Below are positions 1-8,018 of a stretch of 26,015 bases of DNA, piece after piece. Every line of letters begins with the position of its first letter. Positions within the stretch are counted from its first letter, which is position 1. The translations under genes and the position numbers were made by a program. Origin of the DNA: an uncultured Bacteroidota bacterium (GTDB lineage: Bacteria > Bacteroidota > Bacteroidia > NS11-12g > UBA955); assembly GCA_903879775.1 (NCBI GenBank), contig CAIRMY010000352.1, forward strand, positions 1 through 26,015, read 5' to 3'. The notes below the pieces were generated by a model. That model searched no databases and was not told the DNA's origin. It saw only the letters and a list, made by a program, of their open reading frames with translations.

Positions 1-1034
1 AAAACATTCAAAGAAATAATACTATCACAACCCACCGAATTTTTCAATTTCTCTTGATATTTGCCCGAAAACTTATAGAGTTTACCTGTATTGGGGCTTA
101 CAAAAGAATCACAACTATAATGTGTTTGCGAAGAACCAGTAGGCTTTAAAATTTTTACAGAAATGGTCATTACCGAATCACAACCTCTGTAAGACATAAT
201 GGTATCTTTATAATCGCCAGATGTAGTAATTATTCTTTTTTTAGAAGGTAAAGTATAATTTACACAACGTGAAATTGAGAACTTGGCGTATGCAATTGTG
301 TCACAGTAAGATCTACCTAAAACAAAATTAGAAGTTGAATCTTGCATATTAAAGTTTTTCGGTGTGCCATCATTACTATTTGAACTAGCATCATCAATTT
401 TAGATACTGTGGTATTGTTTTTATAGGCGATACCATCTTCATAGCCATATGCCAATACCAAGCCTGAGTTTGAAGAATAACGTCTATACATTCCATCTTT
501 TATTTCAGCCTTCGTTCGAGCATAATTCCAAATTCGAGTTTCTTCCAATATCCCTCCATAACCAGTTGCAGGATCAGCAATCCAAACATCTGTAGTTGAA
601 GATTTATAAGTTATACTAAAGGATGCCGAAGTAGAGTCGGTGCAAACTCCATCAATGTAAATTTTCATTTTTGAACCATCGAATGTTCCGGCGATGTGAT
701 GCCATAAATTTGAGCTCAAAACGCTACCACTGGATAGAGAAACGGTTGATGAACCATTCAGTAATTGAAAATGTACGGCACTTGTATTTCCCACACCAAA
801 GCGATATGCATTGTCTTGCTGCCAAATAATTGGCGCACAATCTGCACATGGAGACGAGTTAAAATTGGTTACGTAAATCCACGATTCTAATGTAATTTTT
901 GAAGGACCACTGACTTTACTGTTTCCAGTTACAGGAACATAATCATCTACACCATCAAAATGCAAGGCGGTTTTTTGGGCTGAAACTATGTTCATTCCAA
1001 AAACAATAAATAAAATTGGTAATAGTCTTTTCAT
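1..1034 (-). CDS. Secreted LamG-domain protein with GCDS-type repeats (partial, C-terminus off window)
   Basis: An open frame runs from an ATG at 1034 to the left edge without a stop (344 codons seen). It starts with a signal peptide (MKRLLPILFIVFGMNIVSAQ). A LamG/concanavalin-A-like domain follows over about residues 20-220, marked by LHFDGVDDYV, LESWIYV, WHHIAGTFDG, KIYIDG and EETRIWNYART. This fold usually binds sugars or mediates adhesion. After it come at least two degenerate repeats ending in GCDSVITISV and GCDSIISLNV, a type common in large secreted Bacteroidota proteins. By family habit a type IX secretion sorting domain would be expected at the missing C-terminus, but that cannot be seen here. 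The ligand is unknown. It is tail-to-head with gcvP and separated from it by a terminator, so it is probably its own transcript. Confidence 0.85.
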   Translation of the reverse strand, partial: MKRLLPILFIVFGMNIVSAQKTALHFDGVDDYVPVTGNSKVSGPSKITLESWIYVTNFNSSPCADCAPIIWQQDNAYRFGVGNTSAVHFQLLNGSSTVSLSSGSVLSSNLWHHIAGTFDGSKMKIYIDGVCTDSTSASFSITYKSSTTDVWIADPATGYGGILEETRIWNYARTKAEIKDGMYRRYSSNSGLVLAYGYEDGIAYKNNTTVSKIDDASSNSNDGTPKNFNMQDSTSNFVLGRSYCDTIAYAKFSISRCVNYTLPSKKRIITTSGDYKDTIMSYRGCDSVMTISVKILKPTGSSQTHYSCDSFVSPNTGKLYKFSGKYQEKLKNSVGCDSIISLNV

Positions 1035-1093
1035 AATTGAATTCAATTTATCAAATGTTAGAAATAAATTTTACAATTCAAAGGATTTCATAG

Positions 1094-1115
1094 TTTAATT
1101 TTCTAGAAAATTAAA
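1094..1115. repeat. 22-bp perfect palindrome upstream of the LamG gene
   Basis: The half-site TTTAATTTTCT (1094-1104) is followed directly by its exact reverse complement (1105-1115). It lies about 60 bp upstream of the LamG ATG and could be an operator for that gene. It has no loop and no GC core, so it is not a terminator. A second, looser inverted repeat (TTTTGAAA, 3 bp, TTTCAAAA; 1173-1191) lies further upstream. The function of both is inferred only. Confidence 0.45.
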
Positions 1116-1237
1116 ATAATGACTCAATACAACAGATTCATATTGAATTATATATTATCAAAAATTACTTTTTTTTGAAATTTTTTCAAAATGACAATAT
1201 TCATAATTTATTCTAAAAATAAAAGTTAAAACCATTC

Positions 1238-1266
1238 AAAAAAGGCTACCCTTTTGAGGTAGCCTT
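1238..1266 (-). terminator. Rho-independent terminator of gcvP
   Basis: A 9-bp perfect stem (AAGGCTACC 1242-1250 with GGTAGCCTT 1258-1266) and a 7-nt loop lie 20 bp past the gcvP stop. On the minus strand the stem runs into a T tract (plus-strand A's at 1238-1243). Confidence 0.85.
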
Positions 1267-1285
1267 CAAATGTACTTCGTTAAAA

Positions 1286-4156
1286 TTATGCGTAAGCTTC
1301 AGTTGGAATGCAAGCGCAAACCAAGTTACGATCGCCATAAGTGCTGTTCACACGCGCTACTGTTGGCCAGAATTTATTGGCACGAACATAAGGCAATGGG
1401 AAAGCAGCTTTTTGACGGCTGTAATTGAAATGCCATTCATCTCCAGTAACTTCTGAAGCTGTGTGAGGAGCATTTTTCAATACATTCACTTCAGCATCTT
1501 GTTTGCCTTCTTCAATTTCTCTGATTTCTTCTCTGATACTCAACATTGCATCGCAGAAACGATCCAATTCTTCTTTACTTTCACTTTCGGTTGGCTCAAC
1601 CATTAAAGTACCAGCAACTGGAAAACTCAATGTTGGAGCGTGAAAGTTATAATCCATCAAACGTTTAGCAATATCTTCAGCTTCAACATGTGCAGAGGTT
1701 TTGAATTTACGGGTATCTAAAATCATTTCATGCGCAGCATAACCTGATTCTCCCTTGTATAAAATTGGAAATTCATCTTGCAAACGAGCAGCAATATAAT
1801 TCGCATTTAAAATTGCATATTTCGTAGCATCTGTTAAACCTTGACCACCCATCATTTTAATGTAAGCGTAAGAAATTAACAAAATACTTGCACTGCCATA
1901 AGGGGCAGCACTCACAGCACGCATTGCTTTCTTATTGCCCATATCAACAACTGAGTGACCTGGCAAATAAGGCACTAAGTGTGCAGCAACACCAATTGGT
2001 CCAACTCCTGGTCCACCACCACCGTGGGGAATACAGAAAGTTTTATGCAGGTTCAAGTGACAAACGTCGGCACCAATCATACCTGGTGAAGTTAATCCCA
2101 CCTGAGCATTCATGTTTGCACCGTCCATATATACTTGACCACCATTGTCGTGTATGATTTGAGTAATTTCGCGAATTGCACTTTCAAACACACCATGTGT
2201 ACTTGGGTAGGTGACCATCAAAACCGCCAAATTATCTTTGTATTGCTCTGCTTTTTCTTTAATGTCGGCAACATCAATGTTTCCATTCTCATCGCATTTG
2301 GTTACCACCACCTGCATACCTGCCATGACAGCACTTGCAGGATTTGTACCATGCGCCGATGAGGGAATCAATGCCACGTTTCTATGTCCTTCGCCTTTAT
2401 CTTTAAAATACTCACGAATCACCATCAAACCTGCATATTCACCTTGTGAACCGGCATTTGGTTGCAAACTCATTTTAGCAAAACCAGTAATTTCACTTAA
2501 ATCTTTATCGAGCTTTTCAATAATTTCCAGATAACCAGAAGCCTGATTCATTGGAATAAATGGATGTAAATTATTGAATTCAGGCCAAGTCACAGGAATC
2601 ATTTCTGAAGTTGCATTCAACTTCATGGTACAACTTCCTAAAGAAATCATACTATGGCATAAGCTCAAATCTTTAGCTTCTAAAGATTTGATATAGCGCA
2701 ACATTTCGTGCTCTGAATGGTAGCTATTGAAAACTGGGTGTGTCATAAAGTTCGACTCACGCTGCGCCCAAGTTGGCCAGTTGTTGCCTACAACAGAACT
2801 TCCCTCAAACACATTCATTGTAGCTTTACCACAAGCTTCGGCAAATACATCTATAATTGTTTGTAGCGCTTGATTTGAAGTGGTTTCGTCAATTGAAATA
2901 CCAACGTTACCATTAGCAAAATAGCGGAAATTGATTTTATGTTTTTCAGCAACTGCTTTCAAATTTGCAGGTGCTCCTTTTAAGTAAAGAGTATCGAAAT
3001 ATGCATCATTTTCATTTTGAATGCCAAATTTTGCTAAAGTATCTGATGTCAATCTTGCTTGCGCATGAATTCTACCAGCAATTTTCTTCAATCCATCAGA
3101 ACCGTGGTAAACACCATACATACCGGCCATGATACTCAACAACACCTGTGCAGTACAAATGTTACTTGTAGCATTTTGACGTTTAATATGTTGTTCACGG
3201 GTTTGTAAGGCCATACGCAAAGCTCTGTTTTCGTGACGGTCTTGAGAAACACCAATGATACGACCAGGAATCTGACGTTTAAATTCATCTTTGGTTGCAA
3301 AGAATGCAGCATGAGGACCACCAAAGCCCAATGGAACTCCAAAACGTTGGGTATTTCCAACCACACAATCTGCACCAATTTCACCTGGAGGGGTTAACAA
3401 TGTTAAAGCCATAAGGTCAGATGCGAAACAAATTTTCACATTTGCACTTTTGCATTTTGCAGCAATTTCTCTGTAGTCTTCTACACTTCCCAATTCATTA
3501 GGATATTGAACTAAAGCACCGAAATAAGAATCATCTGGAGCAAATGTTTTATAGTCACCTATAACCACTTCAATTCCCAAAGGCTCAGCTCTTGTTAAAA
3601 CTACATCTACTGTTTGCGGCAAAGTATGTTGGTCTACAAAAAACTTACATGCCGTGCTTTTACGATCGAGCAAACCTTTGAACATCGACATAGCTTCAGC
3701 GGCAGCAGTTGCTTCGTCTAACAAAGATGCATTTGCCAATTCCATACCCGTTAAATCAATTACCATGGTTTGGTAATTCAACAAAGCTTCCAAACGACCT
3801 TGAGCAATTTCTGCTTGATAAGGAGTGTAAGCAGTATACCAACCTGGATTTTCCATGATGTTACGCAAGATTACGCCTGGAGTAATGGTGTTATAATAAC
3901 CCATTCCAATGTAATGGGTGAAAACTTCATTCTTAGAAGCAATTCCCTTCAACTCAGTCAAAAAATCAGATTCACTCATTGGTGCACCTGTTTGCAATGG
4001 CTGCTTCAAACGGATATTTGATGGCACAATTTTGTCGATTAACTCGTCTAAACTGTTAACGCCAATTACCGACAACATAGCGGCTAAATCTTCTTTTCTA
4101 GTGCCAATATGCCTCTCTGCAAAAGGCATACTGTAGCGTGCATCAAACTGACTCAT
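1286..4156 (-). CDS. gcvP: Glycine dehydrogenase (aminomethyl-transferring), P-protein of the glycine cleavage system
   Basis: This cytoplasmic PLP enzyme decarboxylates glycine and passes the aminomethyl group to the lipoyl arm of H-protein. At 956 residues it is the usual length of the single-chain (fused alpha-beta) P-protein. The N-terminal half opens with RHIGTRKEDLAAML and contains the YYNTITPGVILRNIMENPGWYTAYTPYQ region. The C-terminal half carries the glycine-rich PLP site NLHKTFCIPHGGGGPG, with the Schiff-base lysine at about residue 705, and the SSAHGTNPASA motif. No gcvT or gcvH is next to it, as is common in this phylum. radC lies 75 bp upstream on the same strand. A near-consensus -7 box (TAAATTCG, minus strand, 4167-4174) just before the ATG suggests its own promoter, though weakly. 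It ends at a good terminator. Confidence 0.97.
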   Translation of the reverse strand: MSQFDARYSMPFAERHIGTRKEDLAAMLSVIGVNSLDELIDKIVPSNIRLKQPLQTGAPMSESDFLTELKGIASKNEVFTHYIGMGYYNTITPGVILRNIMENPGWYTAYTPYQAEIAQGRLEALLNYQTMVIDLTGMELANASLLDEATAAAEAMSMFKGLLDRKSTACKFFVDQHTLPQTVDVVLTRAEPLGIEVVIGDYKTFAPDDSYFGALVQYPNELGSVEDYREIAAKCKSANVKICFASDLMALTLLTPPGEIGADCVVGNTQRFGVPLGFGGPHAAFFATKDEFKRQIPGRIIGVSQDRHENRALRMALQTREQHIKRQNATSNICTAQVLLSIMAGMYGVYHGSDGLKKIAGRIHAQARLTSDTLAKFGIQNENDAYFDTLYLKGAPANLKAVAEKHKINFRYFANGNVGISIDETTSNQALQTIIDVFAEACGKATMNVFEGSSVVGNNWPTWAQRESNFMTHPVFNSYHSEHEMLRYIKSLEAKDLSLCHSMISLGSCTMKLNATSEMIPVTWPEFNNLHPFIPMNQASGYLEIIEKLDKDLSEITGFAKMSLQPNAGSQGEYAGLMVIREYFKDKGEGHRNVALIPSSAHGTNPASAVMAGMQVVVTKCDENGNIDVADIKEKAEQYKDNLAVLMVTYPSTHGVFESAIREITQIIHDNGGQVYMDGANMNAQVGLTSPGMIGADVCHLNLHKTFCIPHGGGGPGVGPIGVAAHLVPYLPGHSVVDMGNKKAMRAVSAAPYGSASILLISYAYIKMMGGQGLTDATKYAILNANYIAARLQDEFPILYKGESGYAAHEMILDTRKFKTSAHVEAEDIAKRLMDYNFHAPTLSFPVAGTLMVEPTESESKEELDRFCDAMLSIREEIREIEEGKQDAEVNVLKNAPHTASEVTGDEWHFNYSRQKAAFPLPYVRANKFWPTVARVNSTYGDRNLVCACIPTEAYA

Positions 4157-4231
4157 ATCTTGGATGCGAATTTACAATATTAAACTTTATATTTTGTGAA
4201 AGAAGTGAACCTAAAATGCACATTTTTTTCT

Positions 4232-4933
4232 TCACAAATATCCCTCATCCGCAAAACTCAAATACAACTGATTAGCAATGATCAAATGATCCATTAACAT
4301 GATGTCAAAAAGTTTGCATGCTTCCTTTACTCTCGCAGTGATATCGCGGTCTTGCTCGCTTGGGTTTAAATTTCCTGAGGGATGATTGTGCGCCAAAATG
4401 ATGGCACTGGATTTTAACAATATGGCACGATTCATTATCATTCTAACGTCTACAACGGTGCCCGACAATCCTCCAACACTTAACAATTCACATCGCATCA
4501 CAAAATTCGCACGATTCAGAAATGCCACATAAAAATGTTCGTGATCTAAATCCTCAAACTGAGAAAAAAACAAGTCAAATGCATCTTTCGATTTTTTAAT
4601 TTTATATTTTCGAACCGAAATATTGTTCTTCCGATTGGCAAGTTCAAATGCCGCTGATAAACTCATTGCCTGCGAAACGGATATTCCATCGATCATTGAA
4701 AGTTCTTCAATTGACAACCTTGCAAGTTCCTGTAAATTATTTTCGCAATAATTCAGAATTTTGGTTGCTGTTTCCATCGATAATTTGCATTTTGCACTGC
4801 TATTTAAGATCAATGCTATCAATTCAATCTCCGAAAGCGCCCGTCTTCCCTGCAAAAGTAGCTTCTCTTGTACCTTTGATGTGCCCACCATATTCTTCAG
4901 TGGCTTTTCTTGTGTTGATAAATTTTTTAACAT
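4232..4933 (-). CDS. radC: RadC-family JAB/MPN-domain protein
   Basis: At 233 residues this is normal RadC length. The N-terminal third is the helix-hairpin-helix type region (LLLQGRRALSEIELIALIL at about 25-43, then LSIEELSMIDGISVSQAMSL). The C-terminal half is the JAB/MPN metalloprotease-like domain, with the JAMM signature HNHPSGNLNPSEQD at about 182-195 (H182, H184, S186, D195) and a probable upstream acidic ligand in EHFYVAFL. The family is named for DNA repair, but its biochemical role is not settled and in E. coli the repair phenotype was reassigned. It is divergent from recA across 85 bp, which would allow shared control. There is no terminator between it and gcvP, so some read-through is possible. 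Confidence 0.93.
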   Translation of the reverse strand: MLKNLSTQEKPLKNMVGTSKVQEKLLLQGRRALSEIELIALILNSSAKCKLSMETATKILNYCENNLQELARLSIEELSMIDGISVSQAMSLSAAFELANRKNNISVRKYKIKKSKDAFDLFFSQFEDLDHEHFYVAFLNRANFVMRCELLSVGGLSGTVVDVRMIMNRAILLKSSAIILAHNHPSGNLNPSEQDRDITARVKEACKLFDIMLMDHLIIANQLYLSFADEGYL

Positions 4934-4936
4934 AAC

Positions 4937-4973
4937 TTTGGTAAATATATTTTCAAAATCGTATTTTTGAAAA
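4937..4973 (+). promoter_or_regulatory. recA promoter with overlapping inverted repeat (candidate operator)
   Basis: A -33 TTTG (4937-4940), a 21-bp spacer and a -7 TATTTTTG (4962-4969) match the Bacteroidota promoter consensus and would start the recA mRNA near 4975. A perfect inverted repeat, TTTTCAAAA (4950-4958), 6 bp, TTTTGAAAA (4965-4973), covers the -7 box. It also lies 17 bp upstream of the radC ATG. A repressor bound here would block recA and perhaps radC. The operator role is inferred. Confidence 0.5.
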
Positions 4974-5018
4974 CTTTCTAGTATTATTAATCGTTTAATA
5001 TTTTTAAAAATTACAAGT

Positions 5019-6056
5019 ATGAGTGAACAAAAAGAAAAACTAAAAGCCCTTCAGCAAACTATAGAAAGGCTTGAAAAAGCTTACGGTAAAGGTATCGTAA
5101 TGAAAATGGATGACAATAAATCAGTGGCAGTAGATGTAATTTCTACTGGTTCATTTGGTTTGGATATCGCTTTAGGCGTTGGTGGATTCCCGCGCGGAAG
5201 AATTATTGAAATCTATGGACCTGAAAGTTCTGGTAAAACAACCATTGCGCTTCACACAATTGCGCAAGCACAAAAAAAAGGAGGCATCTGTGCATTTATC
5301 GATGCTGAACATGCTTTTGATAAATTTTATGCCGAAAAATTAGGTATTGATACAGGTAACCTTTTAATTTCTCAACCCGACGACGGAGAGCAAGCGCTTG
5401 AAATTGCAGATAACCTAATTCGCTCTGGCGCAATTGATGTATTGGTGATTGATTCAGTTGCTGCACTTGTGCCGCGAGCTGAAATTGAAGGTGAAATGGG
5501 AGATAGTAAAATGGGTTTACATGCCCGTTTAATGAGTCAAGCGTTGAGGAAATTAACAGGTACAATTAATAAAACAGGTTGTGTGGCAATTTTCATTAAC
5601 CAATTGCGTGAAAAAATTGGCGTAATGTTCGGAAACCCTGAAACAACCACAGGTGGAAATGCACTTAAATTCTATGCATCTATTCGTTTAGATATCCGTA
5701 GAAATGCCCAAATTAAAGATGGCGATCAAATTATTGGTAACCGTACCAAAGTAAAGGTGGCAAAAAACAAAGTTGCACCTCCATTTAGAGTTGTTGAATT
5801 TGATATCATGTATGGCAAAGGAATTAGCCGCGTTGGTGAAGTTCTTGACATTGCCGTTGATGCCGCTATCGTGCAAAAAAGTGGTAGCTGGTTTAGTTAC
5901 GACGGAACGAAACTTGGACAAGGTAGAGATACAGTTAAAGATCTATTGGAAGACAATCCAGAATTACTTGCCGAAATCGAAGCAAAAATCATTGCTAAAA
6001 ACAATGCCGGTGAATCTGTTGTCGACATTCAACCAGAAGAAGCAGCTGCAGAATAA
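5019..6056 (+). CDS. recA: Recombinase RecA
   Basis: This ATP-dependent strand-exchange protein acts in homologous recombination and, where an SOS system exists, as co-protease for LexA cleavage. At 345 residues it is full length. The Walker A motif GPESSGKTT is at 67-75 (K73). The catalytic-glutamate region CAFIDAEHAFD (E97), the Walker B strand DVLVIDSVAAL, the loop with GLHARLMSQALRKL, and FINQLREKIGVMFGNPETTTGG all match the family. It ends in the usual acidic tail (QPEEAAAE). It stands alone between the divergent radC and a strong bidirectional terminator. No Shine-Dalgarno sequence is visible before the ATG; the leader is A/T-rich. Confidence 0.99.
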   Translation: MSEQKEKLKALQQTIERLEKAYGKGIVMKMDDNKSVAVDVISTGSFGLDIALGVGGFPRGRIIEIYGPESSGKTTIALHTIAQAQKKGGICAFIDAEHAFDKFYAEKLGIDTGNLLISQPDDGEQALEIADNLIRSGAIDVLVIDSVAALVPRAEIEGEMGDSKMGLHARLMSQALRKLTGTINKTGCVAIFINQLREKIGVMFGNPETTTGGNALKFYASIRLDIRRNAQIKDGDQIIGNRTKVKVAKNKVAPPFRVVEFDIMYGKGISRVGEVLDIAVDAAIVQKSGSWFSYDGTKLGQGRDTVKDLLEDNPELLAEIEAKIIAKNNAGESVVDIQPEEAAAE

Positions 6057-6070
6057 TCGCATCAGCCCTC

Positions 6071-6125
6071 GAATTGATAACATTAAAAAAGCCTCTGTTT
6101 AGAGGCTTTTTAATGTTATCAATTC
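6071..6125. terminator. Long bidirectional terminator between recA and the oxidase operon
   Basis: The arms are 6071-6096 and 6101-6125, complementary over their whole length apart from one extra A, with loop GTTT. The core is AGCCTCT/AGAGGCT. It is flanked by an A tract (6085-6090) and a T tract (6106-6111), so it can stop transcription from both recA (plus) and the DUF983 end of the cta operon (minus). The outer arms (GAATTGATAACATT and complement) extend far beyond what termination needs. Confidence 0.9.
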
Positions 6126-6131
6126 TTTTTA

Positions 6132-6578
6132 TTATTTTACTTCTTCAATTTCTTCATCATTCTCGCTCTCTTCTTCCAAGTTGTTTTTATCGCGCTTGGT
6201 TCCATAAAATAAATCATGATACATTAGTGGATAAACAATATACAACATCAATAAGCGACTATGTCTGAAAAGTAAAGGCAACAAGAAAATGATAAATAAG
6301 GGAATTGCATAGACTGCATAATCGAACATTCCAAGTAAGCTCATTGTAATACTGCCTATAATGATACTACCCACAATAAGGGCGTAACTCCAATACATTG
6401 CACCAAAGAAAAATCCCGTTTCAGGTTCATAACTCAGTTTACACTTAGGACATTCACCCAAAGTATTTGCAAATGTTTGAAGATTAAACATAGAACCAGA
6501 AAATACTTTTCCTTTTCCGCAACGAGGACAACGCGAATTCAGAAAAGACCAAACCCCCGCCCTTTTTTTATTTGCCAT
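6132..6578 (-). CDS. DUF983 membrane protein, last gene of the cytochrome oxidase operon
   Basis: This 148-residue protein has two CxxC pairs near the N-terminus (CPRCGKGKVF, C17/C20; CPKCKLSY, C43/C46) that look like a zinc ribbon or rubredoxin-like knuckle. Two strongly hydrophobic segments follow (about 57-83 and 87-115), then an acidic C-terminal tail (NLEEESENDEEIEEVK). This matches the DUF983 family, which is often found beside heme-copper oxidase genes and has no established biochemical function. Its start overlaps the end of the CPMC gene by 11 bp, so translation is probably coupled. A terminator follows a few bases after the stop. The operon position suggests a role in oxidase assembly, which is inference. 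Confidence 0.85.
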   Translation of the reverse strand: MANKKRAGVWSFLNSRCPRCGKGKVFSGSMFNLQTFANTLGECPKCKLSYEPETGFFFGAMYWSYALIVGSIIIGSITMSLLGMFDYAVYAIPLFIIFLLPLLFRHSRLLMLYIVYPLMYHDLFYGTKRDKNNLEEESENDEEIEEVK

Positions 6579-6813
6579 TCACCATTTGCCTCTTCTTTTG
6601 AGTTTTGTAATAAACAAAACCAGCAGTACCTAACAATATATAAGGCGCAGATAATAAAAATAAAATTCCTTTGTTAATGCCATCACCAAATGATTTGTCA
6701 TTTTTGTGTTTATGATCACGATTACTCGTAAGGGCAGCCTTACACATCGGGCATTGAGCCTCAACCGTAAATATGCTCAACACTACGAAACTCAAAACTG
6801 CAATTTGCTTCAT
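6568..6813 (-). CDS. Small secreted/anchored CPMC-motif protein of the oxidase operon
   Basis: The frame is open further upstream, but the ATG at 6813 is preferred. It shares one base with the DUF420 stop (TGATG) and gives a clean signal peptide (MKQIAVLSFVVLSIFTVEAQ). The 81-residue product then has CPMC (C21, C24), a short charged and histidine-bearing stretch (NRDHKHKND), a conserved-looking GDGINKGILFLL turn and one membrane helix (about 49-69), ending KTQKKRQ. The Cys pair should therefore lie outside the inner membrane and be tethered by the helix. I recognise this as a recurring but unnamed Bacteroidota type, not a characterised family. A thiol-redox or copper-handling role for the oxidase is plausible from the motif and neighbours, but unproven. 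Confidence 0.75.
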   Translation of the reverse strand: MKQIAVLSFVVLSIFTVEAQCPMCKAALTSNRDHKHKNDKSFGDGINKGILFLLSAPYILLGTAGFVYYKTQKKRQMVNGK

Positions 6814-7364
6814 CACTTTAAACATGGAGCTAACATTAAATATACAACAACACCAGTCACCGATACATACAACCACAATGGATATGTCCAACGCGCTAAT
6901 TTCTTATGCTTCTCGAATTTCCCTGAAGTACTGTAATAAATTGTATACAATACCATCGGTAAAATTACTGCAGCCAAAACAATATGTGTTACCAGAAGTA
7001 AGAAGTATATATACTTTAATATTCCGTCATTGCAATATTTCACAGGGGGCAGTGTTAAATGATAAGTTACATAACTTATCAAAAACATAGCCGACAATAA
7101 AAACGCCGAAAACATCAATTTCTGGTGCAACGCTTTATTCTTTTGGTAACGAATTGCTCGGTATCCCAAAAACAAACAAATACTCACCAATGAATTGATG
7201 ATCGCATTTAATTTAGGTAAATGTTTTGCAAATTCCGCCGATGGACGCAATTCCGCTGGAATTACCTGTAGCAAAACTACAACTGCAGGTATGACCAAAG
7301 AAACCCCTAAGACAAGCCAAAAGAAGCCTTTATCACTTATCCAATTCTTTTTGTCTGTATTCAT
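6813..7364 (-). CDS. DUF420 (CtaM-like) membrane protein
   Basis: This 183-residue protein has about five hydrophobic helices and conserved-looking histidines in KHLPKLNAIINS, KALHQKLM, VTYHLTLPP, LLVTHIVLA and FEKHKKLARWTYPLW. The pattern fits DUF420, the family of CtaM, which is needed for aa3 oxidase function in Firmicutes. The same role is likely here given its place in the cta operon, although the exact step is not known. Its ATG lies inside the end of the SCO gene (32-bp overlap), and its stop overlaps the next start by one base, so the three genes look translationally coupled. No later in-frame ATG would keep the first helix intact, so the overlapping start is retained. Confidence 0.87.
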   Translation of the reverse strand: MNTDKKNWISDKGFFWLVLGVSLVIPAVVVLLQVIPAELRPSAEFAKHLPKLNAIINSLVSICLFLGYRAIRYQKNKALHQKLMFSAFLLSAMFLISYVTYHLTLPPVKYCNDGILKYIYFLLLVTHIVLAAVILPMVLYTIYYSTSGKFEKHKKLARWTYPLWLYVSVTGVVVYLMLAPCLK

Positions 7365-8016
7365 ATTTTAAATTTTCGATATCGTCTTTTATGCGTTGAA
7401 TCATTCTAAATTTCTCAGTGTTTGTTTTGCCAATTGTAGGCAAAATTCCGCGTATATGATGTTCTTTATCAAGAATCACCACTTTATCATCGTGAATAAA
7501 ATCTGACCCGCGTTGTTCAGTTGCAAGTAACAAATCATTCAAAACCCAATCATAAATTTCTTTTTTACTACCGGTAGCAAATGTTCTTTTATAAATATCG
7601 GCCTGATAGGCTTTTGCATAATCTGAAATTACAGGAATTGAATCAGACTCAGGATCAATGGTAACAGTTAGAAACTGAATTTTGTTTTCGCGTTGGTATC
7701 CCTCAGCTACAGATTGAATCTGTTTATTCATTGTAGGACAGATTTCCGGGCATGATGCGAAGAAAATATTGACAATTAAAATACTTGAATCAAAATCTGA
7801 TAAACTAATTTTCTTACCATGCTGGTTATATAAAACAACATTGCCAACCTCATGATATTCTTTGGTGCCATCTGGATTCACTACAGTTTGACCCAAATAA
7901 GGCAATTCTTTGTGCACCCATTTGGCTTTACTCCAAAACCAAACCGCAAAGATTGGTAAAACAACAATGGCCGCAACAGCGGCCACTTTAAACTTGCGAT
8001 TATTCAAAAGGCTCAT
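7333..8016 (-). CDS. SCO1/SenC-family copper chaperone
   Basis: A membrane-anchored thioredoxin-fold protein that delivers or reduces copper at the CuA site of oxidase subunit II. The 227 residues start with a single uncleaved membrane helix (about 9-28). The thioredoxin domain carries FFASCPEICPTM, with copper-ligand cysteines C89 and C93, and the third ligand histidine in FIHDDKVVILD (H175). TIDPESD also matches the family. Two bases separate it from the subunit IV gene upstream, and it overlaps the DUF420 gene downstream. Its job is most likely metallating the CtaC encoded in the same operon. Confidence 0.93.
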   Translation of the reverse strand: MSLLNNRKFKVAAVAAIVVLPIFAVWFWSKAKWVHKELPYLGQTVVNPDGTKEYHEVGNVVLYNQHGKKISLSDFDSSILIVNIFFASCPEICPTMNKQIQSVAEGYQRENKIQFLTVTIDPESDSIPVISDYAKAYQADIYKRTFATGSKKEIYDWVLNDLLLATEQRGSDFIHDDKVVILDKEHHIRGILPTIGKTNTEKFRMIQRIKDDIENLKYEYRQKELDK

Positions 8017-8018
8017 AA

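Noticed and set aside
1888..2534. Overlapping plus-strand frames inside gcvP
   Set aside because: They are shadows on the opposite strand of a well-conserved gene, with low-complexity translations and no start signals.
6814..6891. Longer form of the CPMC protein starting at 6891
   Set aside because: It overlaps the end of DUF420 by 79 bp and adds a Cys-rich out-of-family segment. The start-stop overlap at 6813 is typical of this operon.
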